Shown: piece after piece, positions 7,909 through 15,377 of the stretch
Layout: the number at the start of each line of letters is the position of its first letter
Position numbering within the stretch: the first letter of the stretch is position 1
From: JBIOUF01 sp044866695
GTDB taxonomy: Bacteria; Actinomycetota; Actinomycetes; Propionibacteriales; Nocardioidaceae
Assembly (NCBI GenBank): GCA_044866695.1
Contig: JBIOUF010000014.1
Span: 1-64,000 of the forward strand
DNA: 64,000 nt
Reading direction: 5' to 3'
The notes under the pieces: generated by a model
Told to the model about the DNA's origin: nothing
Databases searched by the model: none
Seen by the model: only the letters and a program-made list of their open reading frames with translations
Program-made: the position numbers and the translations under genes

Positions 7909-8614
7909 CGAGGACTCGCTTCCTGACGGTATGTGGGGTCTGGTTCCTGGTGGCCGAGGAGCTGGGGCCGGGATACAGCAGACGGATCAGGGCCCCGGCG
8001 AGCGCGCCGCCGAGGCACTGCATCAGCACGAACATCGACACCGAGCCGGGGGCGATGCCGGCGAAGGTGTCGGAGAACATCCGGGCCACCGTGACGGCGG
8101 GGTTGGCGAAGCTGGTGGAGGAGGTGAACCAGTACGCCGCGGCGATGTACCCGCCGACCGCGAGGGCGAGGGTGTCGGTGCGGCCGGATCGGACGGCGCC
8201 GAAGATGACCAGCACCAGCCCCAAGGTGGCCACCACCTCGCCCAGCCACGGGCCGGCACCGGTCCGGTCGTGGCTGGAGATCGAGATGGCGTCCAGGTCG
8301 AACATCAGGTTCGCGACCACCGCGCCCAGGACCCCGCCGGCGAGCTGGGCGGCGACCAGCGCGGCGGCCACCCCGGAGGTGAGCCTGCCCAGGACCACCT
8401 CCACCACGGTCACCACGGGGTTGAACGCGGCCGATACCGGGTGCAGCGCCAGGATCAGGGCCACCAGGACGGCCCCGGTGGCCAGGCTGTTCGCCAGCAG
8501 CTGCAGCCCGACGTCGTCCGGGGACAGCCTGGTGGCCATGATCCCCGACCCGATCACCGTGGCCACCAGGAACGCGGTGCCGACCAGCTCAGCGGCGACC
8601 CGGCGGCGGATCAC
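7901..8614 (-). CDS. MIP/aquaporin-family channel of the arsenic operon
   Basis: This 237-residue membrane protein has six hydrophobic segments in two inverted halves. The second half-helix carries the classical NPA motif (FANPAVTVARMF). The first carries NPV (SAAFNPVVTVVE), a common departure in metalloid channels. It starts at GTG 8614, 18 bases after the arsR stop, and overlaps arsC. Aquaglyceroporins in ars operons let arsenite leave down its gradient, coupling arsenate reduction to detoxification. No Acr3 or ArsB pump is present, so this channel is probably the only arsenite exit encoded here. Confidence 0.85.
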   Translation of the reverse strand: MIRRRVAAELVGTAFLVATVIGSGIMATRLSPDDVGLQLLANSLATGAVLVALILALHPVSAAFNPVVTVVEVVLGRLTSGVAAALVAAQLAGGVLGAVVANLMFDLDAISISSHDRTGAGPWLGEVVATLGLVLVIFGAVRSGRTDTLALAVGGYIAAAYWFTSSTSFANPAVTVARMFSDTFAGIAPGSVSMFVLMQCLGGALAGALIRLLYPGPSSSATRNQTPHTVRKRVLDD

Positions 8615-8632
8615 CGGACTCTCACCGGGTGT

Positions 8633-8977
8633 TCACCGGGCTACGCCGCCGAGCAGGCCGGCCAGGTCGGCCAGCGCCTCGGGCTTGATCCGGTAGAACA
8701 CCCAGACGCCGCGCTTGGCGCGGTCCAGCAGGCCGACCTCGTGCAGCACCTTGAGGTGGTGGCTGATCGTCGGCTGGGACAGGTCGAAGGCGTCGTTGAG
8801 GTCGCACACGCACGCCTCGCCCTGGTCGTGGGACGCGACCAGCGACACCAGCCGCAGCCGCACCGGGTCCGCCAGCGCCTTCAGCAGCGGCGCGATCCGC
8901 TCCGCAGCCTCGGCCGTGAGGGGCTGGGAGACCAGGGGGGAGCAGCACGCCACCGTTTCGACCGGGCTGAGCTCCAT
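8633..8977 (-). CDS. arsR: ArsR-family arsenite-responsive repressor
   Basis: This is 114 residues from the ATG at 8977. The winged helix includes ADPVRLRLVSLV, the recognition helix LSQPTISHHLKVLHEVG and the wing VWVFYRIKPEAL. Candidate As(III) ligands are C11/C12 near the N-terminus (VACCSPL) and C56/C58 (GEACVCDL). The combination of an N-terminal Cys pair with ECVCDL-like cysteines resembles the Corynebacterium/actinobacterial type of ArsR. It would repress both itself (with aqp-arsC) and the divergent arsI transcript from the operators between them. Confidence 0.9.
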   Translation of the reverse strand: MELSPVETVACCSPLVSQPLTAEAAERIAPLLKALADPVRLRLVSLVASHDQGEACVCDLNDAFDLSQPTISHHLKVLHEVGLLDRAKRGVWVFYRIKPEALADLAGLLGGVAR

Positions 8978-8993
8978 CAAAGACTTCGGCACC

Positions 8994-9057
8994 CATCTAT
9001 GTTGACAGCGATCGATGTCCGAGGCAAACTCGACACCAGCCATAGATGCCCATCGAT
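8994..9057. promoter_or_regulatory. Divergent ars promoter with four ArsR-type half-sites
   Basis: Two dyads share the half-site CATC(G/T)AT. The first is CATCTAT (8994-9000) facing ATCGATG (9011-9017). The second is ATAGATG (9042-9048) facing CATCGAT (9051-9057). The pairs lie in the 97-base gap between arsR and arsI, one close to each start codon. A TTGACA at 9003-9008 inside the first dyad could be a plus-strand -35 element. The repeat structure is visible; ArsR binding is inferred from position. Confidence 0.6.
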
Positions 9058-9074
9058 ATCAGGAGTGAGTGCGG

Positions 9075-9566
9075 ATGTTCCGACTCCAGCTGGCCCTCAA
9101 CGTCGACGACCTCGACACCTCGGTTGCCTTCTACACCACGCTGTTCGACACGCCCCCGGCCAAGGTCAAGCCCGGCTACGCCAACTTCGCCATCACCGAA
9201 CCGCCGCTCAAGCTCGTCCTCATCGAGAACCCAGGCCAGGGCGGGTCGGTCAACCACCTCGGGGTCGAGGTCCCCGACGTCGAGACCGTCGACACCGAAC
9301 AGACCCGCCTCGCCACCCAGGGACTCGCCTCCGTCGAGGAACGCGACCAGACCTGCTGCTACGCCAAGCAGACCAAGTTCTGGGTCCAAGACACCCCCGA
9401 CGGCGAGCGCTGGGAGATCTACACCGTCCTCGCCGACAGCGACACCTTCTCTGCCCAGCAGAGCCAGACGCCCCGCGAGGACATCCCGGAGACCACCACC
9501 AACGCCACCTGCTGCGGCAACACCCCCGGCCGGGAGACACCCCCCACCGTGGCGGCCTGCTGCTGA
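9075..9566 (+). CDS. arsI: ArsI-type C-As lyase / cadmium-induced VOC protein
   Basis: This 163-residue protein is a vicinal-oxygen-chelate dioxygenase family member. Q5, H61 and E114 match the Fe(II) ligands of ArsI, and the vicinal cysteines C94-C95 (DQTCCYAKQTKFWV) match its trivalent-organoarsenical site. ArsI cleaves the C-As bond of methyl-As(III) or aromatic arsenicals. The ATG at 9075 lies 9 bases after AGGAG; a GTG at 9069 would be too close. The C-terminus carries an added Cys-rich tail with two CC pairs (C146-C147, C162-C163). It is divergent from arsR and would be co-regulated. Confidence 0.85.
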   Translation: MFRLQLALNVDDLDTSVAFYTTLFDTPPAKVKPGYANFAITEPPLKLVLIENPGQGGSVNHLGVEVPDVETVDTEQTRLATQGLASVEERDQTCCYAKQTKFWVQDTPDGERWEIYTVLADSDTFSAQQSQTPREDIPETTTNATCCGNTPGRETPPTVAACC

Positions 9567-9652
9567 ACCACTGCCTCCACGACACGGTCTCACCGCGGCT
9601 GCCCGGCTGCGCCCCGACGACCAGGTCACCGAACCAGAAAGGAGGACACGTC

Positions 9653-9706
9653 ATGCCGGACTGCTGCCAGGACAACTACGACTGCTGCAGCGACGACTGC
9701 TGCTGA
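9653..9706 (+). CDS. 17-residue cysteine-rich peptide of the arsenic cluster
   Basis: A near-perfect ribosome-binding site (AAAGGAGG) precedes ATG 9653, which opens a 17-codon frame, MPDCCQDNYDCCSDDCC, ended by TGA. Six of 17 residues are cysteine in three adjacent pairs, separated by acidic residues. The frame sits 86 bases after arsI and is followed 9 bases later by a strong hairpin, so it is the last gene of the arsI transcript. The composition suggests a mini-metallothionein or As(III)-binding peptide, or a leader/sensor peptide. I know of no family it belongs to. Confidence 0.6.
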   Translation: MPDCCQDNYDCCSDDCC

Positions 9707-9715
9707 CCCAACCAC

Positions 9716-9745
9716 CGGGCCCGCTCCCCCACAGGAGCGGGCCCG
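9716..9745 (+). terminator. Hairpin terminator of the arsI transcript
   Basis: A perfect 12-bp GC stem (CGGGCCCGCTCC / GGAGCGGGCCCG) with a 6-base loop begins 9 bases after the stop of the Cys-rich peptide. There is no T-tract, as is common in high-GC actinobacteria. Confidence 0.7.
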
Positions 9746-9885
9746 CGCGCCGTGGTGCTGAACAAGCTGCCCAGCAGACGCAAGCGCACCGCTGAAGGGG
9801 AATCCGTGCCCATCGAGTACGGGCCGCCGCCCAGCGCACCGGGCCCTGTTCGAGCAGCTGTCCAGCCCGCCGCGGAGGTGTGCGC

Positions 9886-10824
9886 TCAGCTGTGCGCGGC
9901 TCCGGGGGCCGGTGGCGGGTTCCTCGGCGTGGTGCTGGTCTCGCCGAGTACGTCGCGCCAGGAGTGACGTGGGGCGTATCCGAGGAGGTCGCGCGCCTTG
10001 TCGATGGCGTAGAAGGTCTCGTCGCGGCCCATCTGCCGGCGCACCTCCACCTTGGCGTAGAAGCGGTCCTGGATCTCCTGCGTGGTCGCAGCCACGGACA
10101 TGTCCGGGTTGGCGACGTTGAAGACCTGGTACCCCAGCCCGTCGGTGTCGAGGCAGCACTGCACCATCTGGCCGAGGTCGCGGGCGTCGATGTAGGCGAA
10201 CAGGTTGCGGCGCCGAAGGGACGGGTCGGCGAGGAACGCAGGGAACATCTCGGCGTACTCGTGCGGTTCGATGACGTTGTTGATCCGCAGGCCGTACACG
10301 TCCGCTCCGGTGCGGGCCTGGAACGAGCGCGCGGTCACCTCCCCGGCGACCTTCGACATCGCGTAGGCGTCCTCGGGGACGGTCGGGTGGTCCTCGTCGA
10401 CCGGCACGTACAGCGGGCGACGCTCGCCCCGGGCGAAGCAGATGCCGTAGGTCGTCTCCGAGGAGGCGAACACGAGCTTGCGCACTCCCAACCGGGTCGC
10501 GGCCTCGAGCACGTTGTAGGTGCTCAGCACGTTCGTCGAATATGTGGCCGCGTCGGAGGTGAGCAGGATCCGCGGTACCGCGGCGAAGTGCACGACCGCG
10601 TCGTACGTGGGCTGCTCGGGCAGGTCCAGCTCGTCGAAGGTCGCCAGTCCGGCGAGCGCCGAGTACGTCTCACCGGCGTCGGTGAGGTCGACACGCAGGT
10701 CGGCGACCGCTGGGTGCCCGAGCGGGACGAGGTCGGCGTTGGTGACCACGTGGCCCTGCTCGGCGAGGTACGGCGCAACATGCCTGCCGGCCTTGCCGCT
10801 ACCACCGGTGAAGAAGACGCGCAT
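9886..10824 (-). CDS. NAD(P)-dependent epimerase/dehydratase (extended SDR)
   Basis: This is 312 residues from the ATG at 10824. The Rossmann signature TGGSGKAGRHVAPYL is at residues 6-20, the SDR acid strand is followed by VVHFAAVP, the catalytic YxxxK is YAMSK, and SSETTYG supplies the Ser/Thr. The substrate-binding half contains INNVIEPHEYAEMFPAFL. Extended SDRs of this type act on nucleotide sugars or related polyols; the exact substrate is not readable. The C-terminal tail is Pro/Thr-rich (TSTTPRNPPPAPGAAHS). It stands alone, with no operon partner. Confidence 0.75.
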   Translation of the reverse strand: MRVFFTGGSGKAGRHVAPYLAEQGHVVTNADLVPLGHPAVADLRVDLTDAGETYSALAGLATFDELDLPEQPTYDAVVHFAAVPRILLTSDAATYSTNVLSTYNVLEAATRLGVRKLVFASSETTYGICFARGERRPLYVPVDEDHPTVPEDAYAMSKVAGEVTARSFQARTGADVYGLRINNVIEPHEYAEMFPAFLADPSLRRRNLFAYIDARDLGQMVQCCLDTDGLGYQVFNVANPDMSVAATTQEIQDRFYAKVEVRRQMGRDETFYAIDKARDLLGYAPRHSWRDVLGETSTTPRNPPPAPGAAHS

Positions 10825-11051
10825 GCCCGCCCTTACCCGCCACGATGTCTGCCCAGTCCCACCGGCCCGGTCCGCACTGCCGGCCACTTTCTGGGTCGAC
10901 CTGGGTCGACCGGCCGCCCACCACTGTCGATGACAGCACCGGAAACGGTGACGTCCTCGGCAGAGAAGGCAAGGAACACCCGACGCTCGGAACCGGTCAA
11001 CGTGGGGAGTGGCGCTGGTGCGATCGATCGGCGGGTCCGAACGCCCCCGCC

Positions 11052-11882
11052 TTACGGGTTCACCAGCAGGCCCTTCAGAGCGAAGGCTCGCCAAGGCCGC
11101 CGGCCCCAGGCCGTCATCCTGCCCAGCAGAACCGGCCGCCATTGCGCCTGTCGGCCATACGCCACCAGGAGAAATGCCACGGGGTCGGCGGAGATCCGAC
11201 AGTCCACAGGGCTACTCGGACCTGGCTCAACGGTGGCCTCGTTGCCCGCCACCCGGAAGACGAATCTGGGCCCGCCGCGAATGCGTATGTCGTAGGCGAC
11301 CTCGACCCCTCGCGCGGCTTCCAGGTCGAGGTAGCGCGGCAACAGCGTCGTGAGGGCCCCGATGACCACGACGGCGTGGCTGGGGTCGATGCGCCATGGC
11401 TTCCCCGCCGAACGAGCCAGATCATGCCCATGGACGACGTACTCGCCCAGCAGGATCCCGGTCTGCGCGGCAAAGCTCACCGTCACTCCGCCGAAGAAGG
11501 GCACCCGGAGGTCGGCGGGGAGCCCTGCCGTCCGGTCCAGATAGCGATCGGTCTCCCCGACCAGGCGGTCGGCGAGGTCGCTCAAGTCCTCGCTGCCCAC
11601 CTGTCGGATGCGCTCCAAGTTGCCCTCACGCAGGTCGATGGTGGTTTCCGGAGTCGCCTGCCCGATTGCAAAGCGCGGGTAGTTCACCGCGGCCGCAACC
11701 ATGTGGGCAGCCGTCTGGCCAACCGTCCAGTCCAGGCCGGGAACCAACGCCTGGGGGTCGGGCAGGGACCGGACCAGATCGGAGACCTGCTTGGCGGCCA
11801 CCTGGACGGCGCTTCGCGCCTGAGCCAGGTCAACCAGTGCCACGTTCACGTCCACGTACCCCACGATCCCAACGCTTGCCAC
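11052..11882 (-). CDS. DinB/maleylpyruvate isomerase-type thiol-dependent protein
   Basis: This protein of up to 276 residues has an N-terminal helical bundle of the mycothiol-dependent maleylpyruvate isomerase/DinB kind (GLDWTVGQTAAHMVAAAVNYP, with the metal-type His in TAAHM, and GEYVVHGHDLA). A C-terminal SCP2-like domain contains YDIRIRGGPRFVFRVAG and DCRISADPVAFLLVAYG. Family members are metal-binding and often mycothiol-linked. Several in-frame GTG codons occur near the 5' end (11882, 11864, 11855), and no ribosome-binding site decides among them. Confidence 0.65.
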   Translation of the reverse strand: MASVGIVGYVDVNVALVDLAQARSAVQVAAKQVSDLVRSLPDPQALVPGLDWTVGQTAAHMVAAAVNYPRFAIGQATPETTIDLREGNLERIRQVGSEDLSDLADRLVGETDRYLDRTAGLPADLRVPFFGGVTVSFAAQTGILLGEYVVHGHDLARSAGKPWRIDPSHAVVVIGALTTLLPRYLDLEAARGVEVAYDIRIRGGPRFVFRVAGNEATVEPGPSSPVDCRISADPVAFLLVAYGRQAQWRPVLLGRMTAWGRRPWRAFALKGLLVNP

Positions 11883-12102
11883 GTCCGGCTCGCCCTCAAC
11901 CTTGACAACGGACCAACCCCCCGGTCAAGACGGGGCCAACCGACAGCCCCAGACTGGAACGCGTCGGGCTGGGGCGACGCAACGGTCCGCGCGACCCGGC
12001 CCGTGCGCGGCAGCTGGTGAGTGCGGCATCGAGCCGCGTGCCGTCCGTGTCGACGCGGCGAGCGTCCCTGCGCCGCTCAAGCGGGTGCTTCGGGCATTCA
12101 CC

Positions 12103-12738
12103 TCACGAGCTGACCTTCAGCGTGAACGTGAAGTGGGTGACGCCGCTGGGGGAGGAGACCGCCTCGACGTCGTAGGCCTCCTCGAGGCCCTCCAGGCCGT
12201 CCCAGATGCGGACGCCGCGGCCGAGCAGGATCGGGACCTGGACCAGGTGCATGTGGTCGACGAGCCGGGCGGCGAGGAAGTCGCGTACGACGGTGGGCCC
12301 GCCGCCGATCCGGACGTCCTGACCAGCGGCTGCCACGCGGGCAGTCTCCAGCGCCTCGGCCGGAGCGGCATCGAGGAAGTGGAACGTGGTGCCGCCCTCC
12401 ATCTCGATCGACGGCCGCGGGCGGTGAGTGAGCACGAAGGCGGGGGTGTGGAAGGGTGGGTTCGGGCCCCACCAGCCCTTCCAGTCCGGGTCGTCGTGCC
12501 AGCCGGGAGGGCCGAACTTGTGGGCGCCCATGATCTCGGCGCCAATGCCGTAGCCGTGGCGCTGAGCGAAGGCGTCGTCGACCCCGGCGGTTCCGCCCAC
12601 GTCCCAGAACCGGGTGCCGAGCATCCACTCGTGCAGGCGCTCGCCCGCATGGCCGAACGGTGCCTCGGCGGACTGTGGCTCGCCGGTGGCGAAGCCGTCG
12701 AGGGAGATGGACAAGTTGTGGACCCGGGTGAGTGACAT
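12103..12738 (-). CDS. Dihydrofolate reductase / RibD C-terminal family protein
   Basis: This is 211 residues from the ATG at 12738. It opens MSLTRVHNLSISLDGFATG, the standard start of the RibD C-terminal/DHFR-like fold, and includes VRIGGGPTVVRDFLAARLVDHMHL and QVPILLGRGVRIWDGL. These match the NADPH-binding and C-terminal strands of the family. Such stand-alone proteins are common in actinobacteria and are usually annotated as deaminase-reductases without a known substrate. No riboflavin genes are nearby. Confidence 0.8.
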   Translation of the reverse strand: MSLTRVHNLSISLDGFATGEPQSAEAPFGHAGERLHEWMLGTRFWDVGGTAGVDDAFAQRHGYGIGAEIMGAHKFGPPGWHDDPDWKGWWGPNPPFHTPAFVLTHRPRPSIEMEGGTTFHFLDAAPAEALETARVAAAGQDVRIGGGPTVVRDFLAARLVDHMHLVQVPILLGRGVRIWDGLEGLEEAYDVEAVSSPSGVTHFTFTLKVSS

Positions 12739-13089
12739 CCGCACGCTCCTCGATCGCTGGTTGCAGCCCCGCAGTCCGTCCTGGGAGCCAGACCACGTGT
12801 CCGGAGATTGTCCTCGGTCTTCGACGTCTCCGCGCACTCAGCGGCTCACCGCGAAGGGCGGCCCGTCTTCGAGGCGCCCGTCGAGGTGCGTCACACCGCC
12901 GCCTTGCGTCCGGTGAAGCGGAGCCCAGCCGGGGGCCTGGCATGACCTGCTCGGCGCGCTCCTCGCGGCGTCGCGGAAGCGCTCGAGCGCCCAAACGCTC
13001 GTCGGGTCGTTGAACGTGGTCGCGCCCGGCGGCCAGGTCCCCTTCCGGGTCTTCCCGCTGGTGCCGGCGGTCACCGTGCCGAGGGTTCG
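12739..13089. other. 351-base gap with an unassigned open frame
   Basis: The minus strand has an open stretch (about 13074-12838) reading GTSGKTRKGTWPPGATTFND and SVWALERFRDAAR, with reasonable codon bias. I recognise no family, see no ribosome-binding site, and the C-terminal part turns low-complexity. It may be a decayed gene tail. Confidence 0.3.
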
Positions 13090-15111
13090 TCAGGCGAACC
13101 CCCAACCGACCAGCTGCCATACGGCGAGCTGGGCGGCCATTGCCGCCGCGGCGGCGCTCAGCGCGATGTACTGGACCCGGGCGGCGGTGGTCCACCAGTG
13201 CCGCACCCAGCCCGCGGTGGTGAGTGTGACCGTGCACACCGCCAGCGCGGCCAGGGCCAGCGGTAGGTGCAGCAGCATGCGCACGGCCAGCGGGACCTCG
13301 AGCCAGCCGAGGAACCCGGAGTCGACCAGACCGGGCGCCCAGATGAGCAGTGCCGCATTCGCGAGGATCAGCACGGCGGTGAGGGCGGCCACGCTCGCGG
13401 TGACCCGGTGCCGACCACGCGGCCAGGAGGGCCGCTCGGAGGAGGTGCGCCGCCCGCGCCGACGTACCACCGGGATCGCCGCGGCGGCCAGCCACGCCGC
13501 GGCGGTCAGCGACGCGGCCCCGAGCACGACCCACTGCCACGGCGCCGGACCCCCCGCGACCCGGACCAGCCGGAACCCCCGCCACCGCGGGACGCTGCCG
13601 CTCAGGTCGAGCGTCTCGCCGTTGTCGGCGAGGAAGACGCCCGGCGACACCTCGACCAGCCGGTGCCGCACCGGTGAGTCGGTCTCGTCGACCACCTGGG
13701 TCTCGAAGTACGCGATCCCGTTGTCGAGGAGGAACCGCTCCGGCGGGGCGACGGGGTTGAGCACGTCCCAGTCCGGCGCCCGGTAGGCGCCGACGTACCC
13801 GGCCCACCGGTCGGCCTGGTCGGCCGTCGGGGGCATCGCGGCGCCGGCCACGAGTTCGGCCATCTCCGCCGGCAGCCGCGGCCACTGCGGTTCCACGACC
13901 GGCGGGCGTGGCGGCAGCGAGGCCAGCCGGTCGTGGTAGACACCCGGCTCCGCCACCAGGTCGCCGAGGATCGACAGCGCGAGGTTCACCTGCAGGTCGT
14001 GGTCGTCGGAGTTGGTCAGCACCGCGACCCCGACCCCCAGCTGGGGAGCCCACCACAGGTCGGAGAGGAAGCCCGATCCCCCGCCGTTGTGGTTGAACAG
14101 GTCCGGCCGCTGGTCCCAGATGTTCCAGCGGGTGCGGGACACGCCGAGCGCGTAGCCCGCCTCCTCACCGGCGAACGGCGGCGGAATGGTGCGCATCTGC
14201 CGCATCGACTGCGCGCCGAGGACGGTGCGGCCGTCGAGGGTCCCCTCGCCGAGCTGGAAGCGCAGGAAGCGGGCCAGGTCCTCAGCACTCGAGTAGAGGC
14301 CGCCGGCAGCGGTCACCGGCTCGTAGACCGGCGGGTCCGGGTAGTAGTCGACGTGCGGGACCGCGCGGTTGTCGTCGGCCCGGATCGCCGCCCGGTCGAA
14401 CGTGCTGCGGTCCATTCCCAGCGGGTCGAACAGCGAGCCGCGCACCAGGTCCGCGAACGGCCTGCCCTCGACCCGTTGGAGGATGTAGCCGGCCAGGTCG
14501 ATCCCGAGGTTGGAGTAGGCGAACCCGGAGCCGACCGGAAAGCGGAGCCAGGTGTCGCGGATGCTGCGCACGTGCTCGTAGAAGGTCCCGGGGTCGAGCT
14601 CGTTGCTGTTGCCGACCGGCGCCTCGTGGGTGAGGCCGGCGGTGTGGCTCAGCAGCATCCGCAGCGTGATCGCGCGCTCGGGATGCGCCTCGAACGCGCT
14701 GTGCACGGTGAAGTCGGGCAGGTACGTCGTGATCGGCTCGTCGAGGTCCAGCCGGCCCGCCTCGACCGCCTGCATCACCGCGGTGGCGGTGAACAGCTTC
14801 GACATGGACTGCACGCCGAAGATCGTGTCGGGCCTGACCCGATCCCCCTGGTCATCCCGGTCGCCGAAGCCTTCGGCCCACAGCACCCGGTCGCGGTCGG
14901 CGACCGCGACCGCCAAGCCCGGAACGTCCTGCTCGGCCATCAGCTCGGGGATCCGCTCGCGGTACGTCGCGACCACCCTCGCCACCGCGTCGTCGCCCGG
15001 CGCGGCCGCCGACGCCGGCCCGACCGGGAGGAGCGAGACGGCGAGTCCGAGGGCGAACGCGATCACCCCCAAGCCGCGACAAGGCAGGCATGACGTTCCG
15101 AAGACCGCCAT
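13090..15111 (-). CDS. Secreted/membrane serine beta-lactamase-like hydrolase
   Basis: This is 673 residues from the ATG at 15111. A signal peptide (about 1-37, ending GPASAAAP) is followed by a class C beta-lactamase/DD-peptidase fold. It has nucleophile S102-x-x-K105 (QSMSK), Y199-S-N201 (AYSN) and the H341-N-G motif (HNGGGSGF), each in family order. After the catalytic domain comes a C-terminal region with four hydrophobic segments (residues about 530-670, including WVVLGAASLTAAAWLAAAAI), so the enzyme should be membrane-tethered. Such proteins hydrolyse peptides or esters at the cell surface. It is divergent from the WD40 gene at the edge of the eCIS locus, so a link to injection-system biology is possible but unsupported. 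Confidence 0.75.
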   Translation of the reverse strand: MAVFGTSCLPCRGLGVIAFALGLAVSLLPVGPASAAAPGDDAVARVVATYRERIPELMAEQDVPGLAVAVADRDRVLWAEGFGDRDDQGDRVRPDTIFGVQSMSKLFTATAVMQAVEAGRLDLDEPITTYLPDFTVHSAFEAHPERAITLRMLLSHTAGLTHEAPVGNSNELDPGTFYEHVRSIRDTWLRFPVGSGFAYSNLGIDLAGYILQRVEGRPFADLVRGSLFDPLGMDRSTFDRAAIRADDNRAVPHVDYYPDPPVYEPVTAAGGLYSSAEDLARFLRFQLGEGTLDGRTVLGAQSMRQMRTIPPPFAGEEAGYALGVSRTRWNIWDQRPDLFNHNGGGSGFLSDLWWAPQLGVGVAVLTNSDDHDLQVNLALSILGDLVAEPGVYHDRLASLPPRPPVVEPQWPRLPAEMAELVAGAAMPPTADQADRWAGYVGAYRAPDWDVLNPVAPPERFLLDNGIAYFETQVVDETDSPVRHRLVEVSPGVFLADNGETLDLSGSVPRWRGFRLVRVAGGPAPWQWVVLGAASLTAAAWLAAAAIPVVRRRGRRTSSERPSWPRGRHRVTASVAALTAVLILANAALLIWAPGLVDSGFLGWLEVPLAVRMLLHLPLALAALAVCTVTLTTAGWVRHWWTTAARVQYIALSAAAAAMAAQLAVWQLVGWGFA

Positions 15112-15377
15112 ACGCCGAGTCTGGGCGGCCCGGAGCCCACGTCGGTAGAGGCCGATGCCCCTCTCTGCGCAGGCCAGCCGCTCGACAACGCGGTCCGTGC
15201 GACCCGCCCCGGGCTGCTGCACCGGAGCAGTCCATCCATCGGGCCCGACGAAGGCCCGGCCCCGGCCCGCGGGTCCCGTGGTGACGGTCACGACAACGCC
15301 GCCGAGCTGTGGCATGGTGAGGCCCATGACCCAGTCGGGTCAGGGCAAGCCTTCTGCTGAGGTGCGCGGGGTAGACC
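15112..15377. promoter_or_regulatory. Divergent intergenic region between serine hydrolase and WD40 gene
   Basis: These 266 bases separate two divergent genes and must hold both promoters. A short palindrome, GTGACGGTCAC (15281-15291), is the only conspicuous element. No canonical -35/-10 pair can be assigned with confidence. Confidence 0.35.

Noticed and set aside
12838..13074. 78-codon minus-strand frame as a real gene
   Set aside because: No start signal, no recognisable family and a low-complexity tail; kept only as a note in the gap entry.
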